Assembly: GCA_003162055.1 (NCBI GenBank)
Contig: PMNA01000017.1
Span: forward strand, 213,782-258,530
Direction of reading: 5' to 3'
Source: Actinomycetota bacterium
Lineage (GTDB): Bacteria; Actinomycetota; Thermoleophilia; Gaiellales; Gaiellaceae
DNA: 44,749 nt
Position 1 is the first letter of the stretch. Each line of letters opens with the position of its first letter. The position numbers and the translations under genes were made by a program. The notes beneath the pieces are model-generated. The model saw nothing but the letters and a program-made list of their open reading frames with translations, did no database searches and was not told the origin of the DNA. Of the stretch, positions 32,575-40,285 are shown one piece after another.

Positions 32575-33999
32575 ATGACACAAGAGATCAGCTCTGTTGA
32601 CAGGCCGCGCGTCGGCCCTTCTTTTCTTCCCGTCCAGGAACGCCTGAAGACGTGGAAGGAGTTCACCACCCTTCCGCCCGAGCAGGTGCTGCGCGAGCAG
32701 GCCGGACGCTGCATCGATTGCGGCATTCCTTACTGCCATGCGATCGGCTGCCCGGTCGAGAACCTGATCCCCGAATGGAACCTTCTGGTCGAAAGTGGTG
32801 ACTGGCAGGAGGCCTTCACGCGCCTAGACGCGACCAACAACCTGCCGGAGATAACCGGCCGCATCTGCCCCGCCCCCTGCGAGGCGGCCTGCACGCTGGC
32901 CGTCAACACCGACGCCGTCACGATCGAGCAGATCGAGCTGGCGATCATCGAGCGCGCCTGGGCTTCGGGCTGGGTCGTTCCGCTCCCTCCCGAGCACGAG
33001 AGTGGACGCAGCGTGGCAGTGGTGGGAAGCGGGCCGGCCGGGATCGCCGCGGCGCAGCAGCTTCGCCGCGCCAGGCACAGGGTGACGTTGCTCGAGCGCT
33101 CACCACAGCTGGGCGGGCTACTGCGCTACGGAATCCCCGACTTCAAGCTCGAAAAGAGCGTTATCGACCGGAGACTGGAGCAGTTGGCGGCCGAGGGCGT
33201 CGAGTTTCGCGCCGGCGTAGCGGTGGGGGAAGACCTTCCCGCCGACGAGCTTCTCGGCCAGTTCGACGCCGTCCTGCTAGCGCTCGGCGCCGGCCAGCCG
33301 CGCGACCTGCCCGTGCCCGGAAGGGAGCTGGGCGGAATTCACTTTGCGATGGACTTCCTCGTACCGGCGAACCGCTTCATGGCAGGCGAGATCGACGCGA
33401 ATGGAGTCATCTCGGCGGAGGGCAAGTCCGTGCTGGTGATCGGCGGCGGCGATACCGGCTCGGATTGCGTTGGCACCGCCAATCGGCTCGGCGCCAGTTC
33501 GGTGCGTCAGATCGAGATCCTGGCCAAGCCGCAGGAGTGGACCGAGCCCGGTAACCCCAACTGGCCCTACTGGCCGAATATCCTGCGCAGCTCGAGCTCG
33601 CACAAGGAAGGCTGCGAGCGGGACTGGTCGTTGACCGCGCGCAGTTTCTCCGGCGAGGACGGGCACGTGCGCGAGGCCGAGCTGGTACAGGTGGAGTGGA
33701 AGCCCGCCGCGAACGGCGGCCCGTCCCGTCCCGAAGAAGTGCAGGGCAGCGCCTTCAGCGTCGAGGCCGACTTGGTGCTGCTGGCCATGGGCTTCGTCCA
33801 CGTCGAGCACTCCAAGCTGGTGAAAGATCTCGGGCTCGAGCTCGACGGGCGCGGCAACATCGCCTGCGCCGACTACGCGACCTCGGTTCCGAGCGTCTAC
33901 ACCGCCGGCGACGCACACACCGGAGCGACGCTGGTCGTCACCGCGATTCACCACGGTCGCGAGGCGGCCGCGGCGATCGACGAGTTCCTCAGCCACTAG
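32575..33999 (+). CDS. gltD: Glutamate synthase small (beta) subunit
   Basis: 474 residues from ATG 32575 with GGAG nine bases upstream. It passes electrons from NADPH through FAD and two [4Fe-4S] clusters to the large subunit, which makes glutamate from glutamine and 2-oxoglutarate. Cluster cysteines: CIDCGIPYCHAIGCPVENL and CPAPCEAACTL. FAD site: VAVVGSGPAGIAAAQQL. NADPH site: VLVIGGGDTGSDCVGTA. The C-terminal FAD motif is VYTAGDAHTGATLVVTAI. Length and motifs are complete. gltB is not in this window, so the subunit genes are either separated or this is a stand-alone GltD-like reductase. The frame extends upstream but overlaps the divergent gene. Confidence 0.95.
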   Translation: MTQEISSVDRPRVGPSFLPVQERLKTWKEFTTLPPEQVLREQAGRCIDCGIPYCHAIGCPVENLIPEWNLLVESGDWQEAFTRLDATNNLPEITGRICPAPCEAACTLAVNTDAVTIEQIELAIIERAWASGWVVPLPPEHESGRSVAVVGSGPAGIAAAQQLRRARHRVTLLERSPQLGGLLRYGIPDFKLEKSVIDRRLEQLAAEGVEFRAGVAVGEDLPADELLGQFDAVLLALGAGQPRDLPVPGRELGGIHFAMDFLVPANRFMAGEIDANGVISAEGKSVLVIGGGDTGSDCVGTANRLGASSVRQIEILAKPQEWTEPGNPNWPYWPNILRSSSSHKEGCERDWSLTARSFSGEDGHVREAELVQVEWKPAANGGPSRPEEVQGSAFSVEADLVLLAMGFVHVEHSKLVKDLGLELDGRGNIACADYATSVPSVYTAGDAHTGATLVVTAIHHGREAAAAIDEFLSH

Positions 34000-34013
34000 G
34001 GCCCGGGTTCGCT

Positions 34014-34025
34014 CGAAACGTTTCG
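34014..34025. promoter_or_regulatory. Palindrome CGAAACGTTTCG, LacI-type operator candidate
   Basis: Perfect 12-bp palindrome with the central CG typical of LacI/GalR operators, about 80 bp before the quinone oxidoreductase start. It is flanked by GCT and CTCGAGC, so it could instead form part of a gltD terminator stem (GCTCGA / TCGAGC). Two copies of ATACCTAG follow at 34046-34053 and 34064-34071. Confidence 0.4.
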
Positions 34026-34107
34026 CTCGAGCTAGATTCGCGCAGATACCTAGGGACAAGTAAATACCTAGCGGCCGGCTCGACGCCGACCAGGAAGGCG
34101 GCTTCGA

Positions 34108-34995
34108 ATGCGCGCGATCGTGGTTCGAGAGGCCGGCGGCCCGGAAGTGCTCAAGCTCGAGGAGGTACCGGATCCAGTAGTCGAAAAGGGCTACGTATTG
34201 GTGCGGGTGGAGGCGGCGGCCGTCAACCACATCGACGTCAGCCAGCGCGCAGGCATGGGCGCCCCGCTGCCCTTCACACCGGGCCTTGACGCCGCCGGAA
34301 CGAGGGTCGATAGTGGCGAGCGAGTGATCGTGAGCGGGCAGATCGGCTGCTATGCGGAACTCGTCGCCGCGCCGAAAGAACTCGTCTACTCGATTCCCGA
34401 CAGTCTGAACGCGGCCGAAGCGGCCGCGCTGGGAGTCGCCTATCGGACGGCCTGGGCCGCGCTCGAGGCGGGCGGGCTGGAAGAGGGCGGCACACTGCTC
34501 GTCCAGGCCGGCTCGAGCGGTACCGGCCAGGCCTGTATCGACATCGGCCGCTCGTTCGGCGCGAAGGTCTACGCCACCGCGAGTGACGACAAGCTCGACC
34601 GTCTGCGCGACCTCAGCGCGGAGCCGCTTCCCTACAACGACCCGCGCATCGGCGAGCTGCAGGCGGACGTCGTCTTCGATCCCGTCGGCGCGGACACCTA
34701 CGAGAGCAGCCTCAACGCGCTGAAGAGTGGAGGCAAGCTGGTCACGCCGGGCGCTCTGGGAGGTCCGATCGCACCCGTTAACATCTGGACGCTCGTCGCC
34801 AAGGGAGCGACGATCATCGGCGTCGGGGCGGCAGCAGTCAGTCGCGAGCGGTTCGAGCAGCTGATCGAGCTCGCCGGCCGCGGCAAGCTGCAGCCGGCGG
34901 TCGATCGCGAGCTGCCGCTCGAGCAGGCTGCCGAGGCTCACCGAATGATCGAGGAGCGACGCGTGCTCGGCAAGATCGTGCTCAGAGTCAGCTAG
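34108..34995 (+). CDS. Quinone oxidoreductase-like MDR protein (zinc-free)
   Basis: 295 residues of the medium-chain dehydrogenase superfamily. An N-terminal GroES-like domain (MRAIVVREAGGPEVLKLEEV, AAAVNHIDVSQRAG, PFTPGLDAAGTRV) is followed by a Rossmann domain with the NADPH motif LVQAGSSGTGQACIDIG. Zinc ligands of alcohol dehydrogenases are absent, as in the QOR subgroup, which reduces quinones or enones with NADPH. Slightly short for the family (about 320); the N-terminal domain loop near residue 70 is compact. The stop TAG shares bases with the stop of the convergent ATP-grasp gene (CTAG). A possible LacI-type operator lies upstream. Confidence 0.9.
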   Translation: MRAIVVREAGGPEVLKLEEVPDPVVEKGYVLVRVEAAAVNHIDVSQRAGMGAPLPFTPGLDAAGTRVDSGERVIVSGQIGCYAELVAAPKELVYSIPDSLNAAEAAALGVAYRTAWAALEAGGLEEGGTLLVQAGSSGTGQACIDIGRSFGAKVYATASDDKLDRLRDLSAEPLPYNDPRIGELQADVVFDPVGADTYESSLNALKSGGKLVTPGALGGPIAPVNIWTLVAKGATIIGVGAAAVSRERFEQLIELAGRGKLQPAVDRELPLEQAAEAHRMIEERRVLGKIVLRVS

Positions 34996-35858
34996 GCGGC
35001 ATCGAGCGCGCTGAGTCGCGAACCGGCTTCAGCGGCACGTTCGAGTCGCTCGACGACGGCGGCGAACACGTTCTCGCCGTTGTTGTAATCGAGCCCGAAG
35101 TCCGGGGCTGCGTTTACTTCGAGCACGCAGAAGCCGCCTCCCGGCAGCGGCATGACATCGGCTACGGCCAAATCCAGGCATGTCATCCCAACGGCTTGAA
35201 GCGCCATCCTGGTGGCGCGCGGTTCGACGGTCTCGGCGATGCGCTGGGCGCCGCAGGACACATTTGTGCGCCACTCGCCGGCTTTCGTTCGCCGCCTCAC
35301 CGCTCCGACGACCACTCCGTGAGCGACGAGGATGCGCAGGTCGAACCCGATTGGTGGAATCAGCTCCTGAGCAATCGCACCGCCACGCGCGAGCCAGGGG
35401 CGGCCCGCAAGCTCTCGCGCCAGCCGATTCAACTCCTGAATCTCGTCGACGCGGAAAACGTCGGCTCCCCAGCTGCCGAAGCGCGGCTTGATCACCAGCG
35501 GTAGGCGCGAGGCGAACTCGCTCCAATCGTCGCCCAAAAATCGCGTCCAAGGCGTCGGCACGAGGCCGCTCTCTAGCAGGCGTGCGCTCAGAAGCTTGTC
35601 GTGCCCGGCGAGCAGGGCTTCGGGCCGATTGAGAACGCGCACTCCGCGCCGTTCGAGCTCGACCAGCTCAGAGAGGCCGTGCTCCACGCCGTCCAGCGTC
35701 CGGCGTACGTCGAGGCGCCCGAGCACAACGTCGCCGGGGCGTAGGAAGCGGAGCGCTTCGAGCGGATCGAGCACGCCGTAGGACTTGCTCGATCGCCAGG
35801 CCGAGGCCAAGGCGAGATTGGTCTTTGTGGCCGAGTGGGCTACGAGCGCGAATGCCAT
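34992..35858 (-). CDS. RimK-like ATP-grasp ligase
   Basis: 288 residues from ATG 35858 (a TTG precedes it in frame). ATP-grasp fold: pre-grasp lobe (FALVAHSATKTNLALASAW), then LLAGHDKLLSARLLESGLVPTPWT. The ATP-binding Lys is in LVIKPRFGSWGADVFRV, the hinge in IAQELIPPIGFDLRILVAHG, and the metal-binding end in CVLEVNAAPDFGLDY. It belongs to the RimK/LysX-type family, which joins an amino acid or peptide to a carboxylate. No LysW-like carrier, F420 ligase or other partner gene is nearby, so the substrate is unknown. It is convergent with the quinone oxidoreductase (4-bp overlap) and divergent from the dCMP deaminase. Confidence 0.85.
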   Translation of the reverse strand: MAFALVAHSATKTNLALASAWRSSKSYGVLDPLEALRFLRPGDVVLGRLDVRRTLDGVEHGLSELVELERRGVRVLNRPEALLAGHDKLLSARLLESGLVPTPWTRFLGDDWSEFASRLPLVIKPRFGSWGADVFRVDEIQELNRLARELAGRPWLARGGAIAQELIPPIGFDLRILVAHGVVVGAVRRRTKAGEWRTNVSCGAQRIAETVEPRATRMALQAVGMTCLDLAVADVMPLPGGGFCVLEVNAAPDFGLDYNNGENVFAAVVERLERAAEAGSRLSALDAA

Positions 35859-36004
35859 CAAAGACAGCTTTGCACCGGCGGCACGGCTCGAAGGGCTCCG
35901 TTACCAACATGTTTCAGATTCGCGGCGAAGTTTTCACTCCCCGGGTTAGCACGCGAGCGAGTGCGAGTCGCGAAGGCGCGATATCTCCCTAGAATCCAAC
36001 CTTG

Positions 36005-36550
36005 ATGGCAGAGAACCCCAAACGGCCCGAATACCCCGAGTACTTCATGAACATCGCCATGGCAGTGCGTGAGCGAGCCAACTGCCTGGGCAGCCGCGTG
36101 GGAGCGGTACTCATCCTGGGCCGGCGCGTGATCGCAACCGGGTACAACGGCACGCCCTCGGGCATGCCCAACTGCGACGAGGGCGGTTGCGATCGCTGCG
36201 CGAACCGCGAGCACTACGTGTCGGGCACCGCTTACGACATCTGCATCTGCGTCCACGCCGAGCAGAACGCGCTACTCTCGGCGGCCCGCTTCGGCACCCC
36301 GGTCGAAGGCGCCGACCTCTTCACCACCACACGCCCCTGCTTCGGTTGCACCAAGGAGCTGCTGCAGGCTCAGGTCAACGCCGTCTACTACCTGCACGAG
36401 TGGAGCCACCCCGACGAGCGACTGGCGCAGGAGTACGAGCGACTCCAGAAGCGCTTCCCCGGCGGTGTGATCAAGGTAGAGATGAACGATCCGCGCGAGG
36501 ATTGGGCCTGCGGACGCAGCGGCCCGGTCGAGCGCGGCGAGTCGTCCTAG
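36005..36550 (+). CDS. dCMP deaminase (ComEB-like)
   Basis: 181 residues; deaminates dCMP to dUMP, feeding thymidylate synthesis. Zinc ligands are visible: His of VHAEQNALLSAARFG with catalytic Glu, and the cysteines of TRPCFGCTKELL. A second, structural metal site is suggested by PNCDEGGCDRCANREH. The N-terminal RPEYPEYFMNIAMAVRERANC is typical of dCMP rather than free-base deaminases. ATG 36005 is chosen; TTG 36002 is three bases earlier. A -10-like TAGAAT at 35990-35995 would place the transcript start at about 36002, so the message may be leaderless. Its stop shares CTAG with the convergent gene. Confidence 0.92.
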   Translation: MAENPKRPEYPEYFMNIAMAVRERANCLGSRVGAVLILGRRVIATGYNGTPSGMPNCDEGGCDRCANREHYVSGTAYDICICVHAEQNALLSAARFGTPVEGADLFTTTRPCFGCTKELLQAQVNAVYYLHEWSHPDERLAQEYERLQKRFPGGVIKVEMNDPREDWACGRSGPVERGESS

Positions 36551-37176
36551 CCGAGAATCTCGCGCACGGCCTGCGCTACTGCCAGCGCCACTGCGTGATG
36601 GCCGTCGAGATTCAGATGGACGCCGTCGGCGTCGTCGTAGGCGACCGCAGAGAGATCGAGCAGCGGTACGCCCACCTCATCCGCGGCGATCCGGAAGCAG
36701 CGAAGTAGATCGGCAGCCTTGGCGGCAGCGCCCGAGAAGGTGTCGACGATGGAGGTCGTGTCGCCGATTTGCGGCAACGAGCAAAGCAGCGTCGCGGGCA
36801 CTCCATAATCCGGCCCGGCCTCGCTTCTCAGCGACAGCAGGGCGAGCTGAGCGGCGCCGCGCGCGATATCCAGCGGCGGCAGCGAATAGCGATCGCCGAG
36901 GTCGTTCGTGCCCAGGAAGATGACGACCAGATCGAGCGGCTGGTGCGATTGCAGGCAGGGAAGCAGGTACTCGCGCCCGTTCTTATACGGCTCTAGCGGA
37001 TTGTCGAGTACCGTCGTCCGCCCGCTCAACCCCTCCTCGATCACTCGATACTCCGAGCCGAGCTCGGCCTGCAGCACGCCCGTCCAGCGCACCTCCAGAG
37101 GGAAGCGCCGGCCCTCGCTGCCGGGCACGAAGCCCCAGGTGTTCGAGTCGCCGTAACAGAGAACGGTCTTCGGCAT
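36547..37176 (-). CDS. SGNH/GDSL hydrolase, arylesterase-like
   Basis: 209 residues with all four SGNH blocks: catalytic Ser in LCYGDSNTWG, Gly in IEEGLSGRTT, Asn in VVIFLGTNDLGDR, and Asp/His in DGVHLNLDGHH. It has no signal peptide, so it is a cytoplasmic esterase or lipase-type enzyme. It is close to the arylesterase/TesA-like group that includes Mycobacterium smegmatis acyltransferase-esterase. The substrate is unknown. It converges with the dCMP deaminase gene with 4-bp stop overlap and is divergent from the LacI regulator. Confidence 0.9.
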   Translation of the reverse strand: MPKTVLCYGDSNTWGFVPGSEGRRFPLEVRWTGVLQAELGSEYRVIEEGLSGRTTVLDNPLEPYKNGREYLLPCLQSHQPLDLVVIFLGTNDLGDRYSLPPLDIARGAAQLALLSLRSEAGPDYGVPATLLCSLPQIGDTTSIVDTFSGAAAKAADLLRCFRIAADEVGVPLLDLSAVAYDDADGVHLNLDGHHAVALAVAQAVREILG

Positions 37177-37350
37177 GGCGCTGAAGATAGCGACTACGCC
37201 GCCGCCGCGCCGATCCGGGAATCAAGCGAGATAGCCCGAGACGTCGAATGCCGCGATTCGAGCCGGGTTTTCGTTTAGGTTTCTAAGTTAGGTCGACACG
37301 TGGCCCGGTCGATTCGGATCAGACCGACCGTCAGTAGTTGGGAGAGTGCG

Positions 37351-38412
37351 GTGGCGAATAGCTCGGAAGGTACGCACAGAGTCACGATCAGTGACATAGC
37401 GAAGCGTGCCGGGGTGTCGAAGGGTGCCGTCTCGCTTGCCCTGAACGACCGGCCGGGCGTTTCCGACGAAACACGGAAGCGCATCCTGGCGATCGTGAAG
37501 GAGCTCCACTGGTCGCCGAACCGGGCCGCGCGCGCTCTCTCGGCTGCTAAGGCCGGCGCCTGCGGTCTGGTGCTGGCGCGGCCGGCGCGGATACTGGCGC
37601 TGGAGCCGTTCTTCGTCGAGCTGATCTCGGGTGCCGAATCGGAGCTGTCGGAGCGCTCGATCGCGCTCACCATCCAGCTCGTTCACACCGTCGAGGAGGA
37701 GATCGCCGTGTACCGGCGCTGGTGGGCCGAGCGGCGCGTGGACGGGATCTTGATGGTCGATCTGCGCACGAACGATCCGCGTGTGGAGGAACTGCGCCGG
37801 CTCGGGTTACCGGCGGTAGTAGTCGGCGGCCCTGTGCGCGACGACGGTCTTCCGTCCGCCTGGCACGACGAGGCGCCGGTCGTCGCCGACGTCGTTCGCT
37901 ACCTGGCCACGCTCGGGCACACGAGAGTCGCGAGGGTTGCGGGCCTCGGCGAGTTCGTGCACACGGCGACACGCACGGCCGCGTTTCTCGACGTGACCAG
38001 CGAGCTGGGGCTCGCCGCCGAGGTCGTGGAGACCGACTTCGAGCCCGAGAGCGGCGCTCGCGCCACGCGCAAGCTCCTGTCCAGGCCCGAGCCGCCGACC
38101 GCCATCGTCTACGACAGCGACCTGCTCGCGGTCACCGGCCTGGGCGTCGCCCACCAGATGGGCTTCGCGGTTCCCGACGACATCTCGATCGTCGCCTGGG
38201 ACGACTCTCTGATGTGCGGCTTGGTGCATCCTCCGCTTACGGCGGTGACCCGCGACATTCCGGCCTACGGCGCCGCCGCAACCAAGCTCCTGCTCGCCAC
38301 AATCGACGGTCACTCTCCCGGCGACATCGTGACACCGCGCGGCGTACTGACTCCGCGCGGGAGCACGGGCTCGGCGCGGGCGGCGCAGAGAGAAAGCGCG
38401 CCGACGAATTGA
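37351..38412 (+). CDS. LacI-family transcriptional regulator
   Basis: 353 residues from GTG 37351, chosen because GGGAGAG lies six bases upstream and the helix-turn-helix then begins near residue 10. DNA-binding domain: VTISDIAKRAGVSKGAVSLALNDRPGVSDETR, with the hinge helix WSPNRAARALSAAK. The periplasmic-binding-protein-like domain (65-335) contains DGILMVDLRTNDPRV, LATLGHTRVARVAGLGEF and the effector-site stretch ISIVAWDDSLMCGLVHPPLT. It normally represses sugar-uptake or catabolic genes; no such genes are adjacent, so its targets are elsewhere or are its neighbours. A palindrome of LacI-operator type lies at 34014. Confidence 0.93.
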   Translation: MANSSEGTHRVTISDIAKRAGVSKGAVSLALNDRPGVSDETRKRILAIVKELHWSPNRAARALSAAKAGACGLVLARPARILALEPFFVELISGAESELSERSIALTIQLVHTVEEEIAVYRRWWAERRVDGILMVDLRTNDPRVEELRRLGLPAVVVGGPVRDDGLPSAWHDEAPVVADVVRYLATLGHTRVARVAGLGEFVHTATRTAAFLDVTSELGLAAEVVETDFEPESGARATRKLLSRPEPPTAIVYDSDLLAVTGLGVAHQMGFAVPDDISIVAWDDSLMCGLVHPPLTAVTRDIPAYGAAATKLLLATIDGHSPGDIVTPRGVLTPRGSTGSARAAQRESAPTN

Positions 38413-38433
38413 GGGGTCGACTCGCGAGCTCGA

Positions 38434-38931
38434 TCAGCCGAACAGCCCGCTCAGCGTCGAGAGCGAGTGGTCGAGGCGGTAACGTCCGCGCTCCCACTTG
38501 AAGGCCACGGCGAGGCGCTGCTTGCGGTTGCCGTTCAGATAGCCGCTGACGTTTACCCAGCTGCGATTACGGCGGAGAACGAGTTTCTTGATGGTTATCT
38601 TCGAGATCGGCTTGACTTCGGCCTCGATCTCAACTTTGAGAACACAGCTCGCGCTACCGCCGAGTGACTTGAGCGCCTTGGCCGTCAGGCTGGTGCAGAC
38701 TATTTTCGCGTGACCTTTGGCGTAGTTCCTGGCCAGCTGCGCCGTGGATCGGCGGATTAGCTTCTGGGCTTTCTTGGCGCTGCGCGGAGCAGAGGGGGCG
38801 CGCTTAGTGCAGGCGGCTTTCGCTTGCGCAGCCTGCGCGCCCTCGGGCCGGAGTGCCAGTTCGGTGCTCGCGAGGACCAGGGCTCCGATGAGCAGGAGCG
38901 CGGCAGCAATGGGGAAGCGATGGTTTTTCAC
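38434..38931 (-). CDS. Secreted protein, NTF2/DUF4878-like, unknown function
   Basis: 165 residues from GTG 38931. A signal peptide (PIAAALLLIGALVLAST) is followed by an Ala/Lys-rich linker, then a small domain with two spaced cysteines (AKIVCTSLTAKALKSLGG and SASCVLKVEIEAEV). The domain closes with beta strands ITIKKLVLRRNRSWVNVSGY and KQRLAVAFKWERGRYRLDH. The helix-then-curved-sheet order with 'C..LT..A......C' resembles extracytoplasmic NTF2-like (DUF4878-type) domains common in actinobacteria. The function is unknown. It converges with the LacI gene. Confidence 0.65.
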   Translation of the reverse strand: MKNHRFPIAAALLLIGALVLASTELALRPEGAQAAQAKAACTKRAPSAPRSAKKAQKLIRRSTAQLARNYAKGHAKIVCTSLTAKALKSLGGSASCVLKVEIEAEVKPISKITIKKLVLRRNRSWVNVSGYLNGNRKQRLAVAFKWERGRYRLDHSLSTLSGLFG

Positions 38932-39035
38932 GGTGCTGGCGGTAGCCTGCCCAAGAGCTCGGGCTCGACTTCCTTCTATTTAGCGAGTGTCGGAAGAAAG
39001 AGTCTCCGGCTTTAGCCGGGAGGAAAGGGACAGGG

Positions 39036-39077
39036 TCGCGGTCGCGTGACCACGACCGCGTGCGCGGCGATACTGGG
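39036..39077 (+). promoter_or_regulatory. Promoter-proximal motif, copy 1 (palindrome plus -10)
   Basis: 42 bp with 33 matches by hand alignment to 43351-43392. It contains CGCGGTCG / CGACCGCG (8-bp arms, 8-base centre) overlapping a -35-like GTGACC, then GATACT as -10 after 17 bp. It lies 73 bp before the DMT-type transporter. A separate small hairpin CTCCGGC / GCCGGGAG is at about 39006-39022. Confidence 0.5.
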
Positions 39078-39149
39078 TGCCGTGCGCGCCGTTACGAGCA
39101 GCGAGAGAGCAACTAGAGCGCGGTCCAATCAGAGAGTTGGTGGGCGCTG

Positions 39150-40028
39150 ATGCAGATCGCGCTCGCGCTCACGATTACGGTGGTCTCGGCCTTTTGCCTC
39201 AACCTCGGGTATCTGCTCCAGCACGGCGTTGCCTCGAAGCTACCTGCCCTATCACTTCGACGGCCGGTCGCCTCGCTGAGATCGCTGCTGGGCAACCTTC
39301 GCTGGCTCGCGGGCATCGGCGTCGAGGCGGTCGGCTGGCTCCTGTACGTCGCTGCGCTGGCCCTGGCACCACTGTCGCTCGTGCAGGCTACCGCCGCCGG
39401 TGGTATCGGCATCCTCGCGATCATGGTCTCCCGTTTCACGGGCCTTCCGCTGACCGCCGGCGAGCGGATCGGAGCGGGGGTGTCGGTCGCGGGCCTCGCC
39501 TTGCTCGGCGTCAGCCTGCTCGGCGATTACGGCAAGGGCTCTGCCGCCGGTTATCTCTCGCTTGGCATTTGGCTTACCGCTTCCCTGGCCGGCGCCGTGG
39601 TCTGCGTGTGGCTGCTCGGAAGCGTGATCGGCGGCGGCCCGGCCTGGGGCATTGCCGCAGGCATTCTTTTCGCAGCCGGCGACGTCTCAACGAAGATGGC
39701 CGTCGCGGGCGGGCCCGAGAACATTGCTTTCTTGGCCTGTCTGATCGTGTTCTACGGTGCCGGCACGGCCGTTCTACAGGCCGGTTTCCAGAAAGGCAGT
39801 GCACTCACGACGGTGGGGCTCGCGACGCTGATGACAAACGCGTTGCCGATCGCCGCCGGGATGACCGTCTTCCGGGAGCCGCTGCCCGCGGGCTGGGTGG
39901 GCGCGGTTCGCGTCGTCGCCTTCGCCGCGGTCGTCGCCGGCGCCTTCCTCCTTGCGTCGCGCACAAAGACGGCAGAACAACACCCGCTGGGGAAGGAGTC
40001 GCGCAACCTCACCTCGGGGCCCGTCTGA
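39150..40028 (+). CDS. DMT-superfamily (EamA/NIPA-like) membrane transporter
   Basis: 292 residues with about nine to ten membrane helices in two halves. Characteristic stretches include VEAVGWLLYVAALALAPLSL, VQATAAGGIGILAIMVSRF, GVSLLGDYG and TTVGLATLMTNALPIAAGM with FREPLP, the usual DMT 'xxEP' motif near the second-half end. Transporters of this group move metabolites or cations; the substrate is not predictable. The ATG at 39150 has only a weak site (GGTGGGCG). The upstream 42-bp motif is shared with the gene at 43448, suggesting joint control. Downstream is the tRNA-Arg fragment. Confidence 0.82.
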   Translation: MQIALALTITVVSAFCLNLGYLLQHGVASKLPALSLRRPVASLRSLLGNLRWLAGIGVEAVGWLLYVAALALAPLSLVQATAAGGIGILAIMVSRFTGLPLTAGERIGAGVSVAGLALLGVSLLGDYGKGSAAGYLSLGIWLTASLAGAVVCVWLLGSVIGGGPAWGIAAGILFAAGDVSTKMAVAGGPENIAFLACLIVFYGAGTAVLQAGFQKGSALTTVGLATLMTNALPIAAGMTVFREPLPAGWVGAVRVVAFAAVVAGAFLLASRTKTAEQHPLGKESRNLTSGPV

Positions 40029-40059
40029 ACGCATCCCGCTAGCGAATCGTTGGGCGAAA

Positions 40060-40100
40060 TGCCCCCGGCAGGAATCGGACCTGCGCACGTGGTTTAGGAA
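40060..40100 (-). pseudogene. 3' half of a tRNA-Arg(CCU) gene
   Basis: Read on the - strand: anticodon loop TTCCTAA, 3' anticodon arm ACCAC, variable GTGC, T-arm GCAGG-TCCGATT-CCTGC, acceptor CGGGGGC and discriminator A. The 5' half (acceptor GCCCCCG, D-arm, GTGGT) is missing: similarity ends at the anticodon loop, where the 139-bp repeat begins. The T-loop has C instead of T at position 55. Fragments starting at the anticodon loop are typical leftovers of integration by tyrosine integrases. Confidence 0.7.
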
Positions 40101-40236
40101 GCGATTCGGGTGAGGCGAACGGCGTTCGGCATGTACTCTCCCGTCCGCTCCGTCCCGCTCGGACGCGGCATGGCGTACGTGACGCCGAACCGAGTCCTCT
40201 GGGCTCCGTCGACTCCCGGTAGACGGCTGGTAGACG
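40098..40236. repeat. 139-bp direct repeat, copy 1
   Basis: Aligns without gaps to 43059-43197 with 14 differences (about 90% identity by hand). It contains CGAAC..GTTCG, an invariant run around CTCGGACGCGGCATGGCGTA, and a closing GGTAGACGGCTGGTAGACG with the 8-mer GGTAGACG twice. Both strands are open in some frames, but substitutions do not favour synonymous positions clearly, so no gene is called. The rest of 40029-40285 holds the tRNA fragment and no gene. Confidence 0.85.
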
Positions 40237-40285
40237 AGACCGCTCTTCGCTTCGTTCGAAGAGCAAGGAACCGGCACCGAGCGAT

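Noticed and set aside
40060-40140. Complete tRNA gene at the Arg fragment
   Set aside because: No 5' acceptor strand, D-arm or 5' anticodon arm complementary to ACCAC is found upstream on the - strand.
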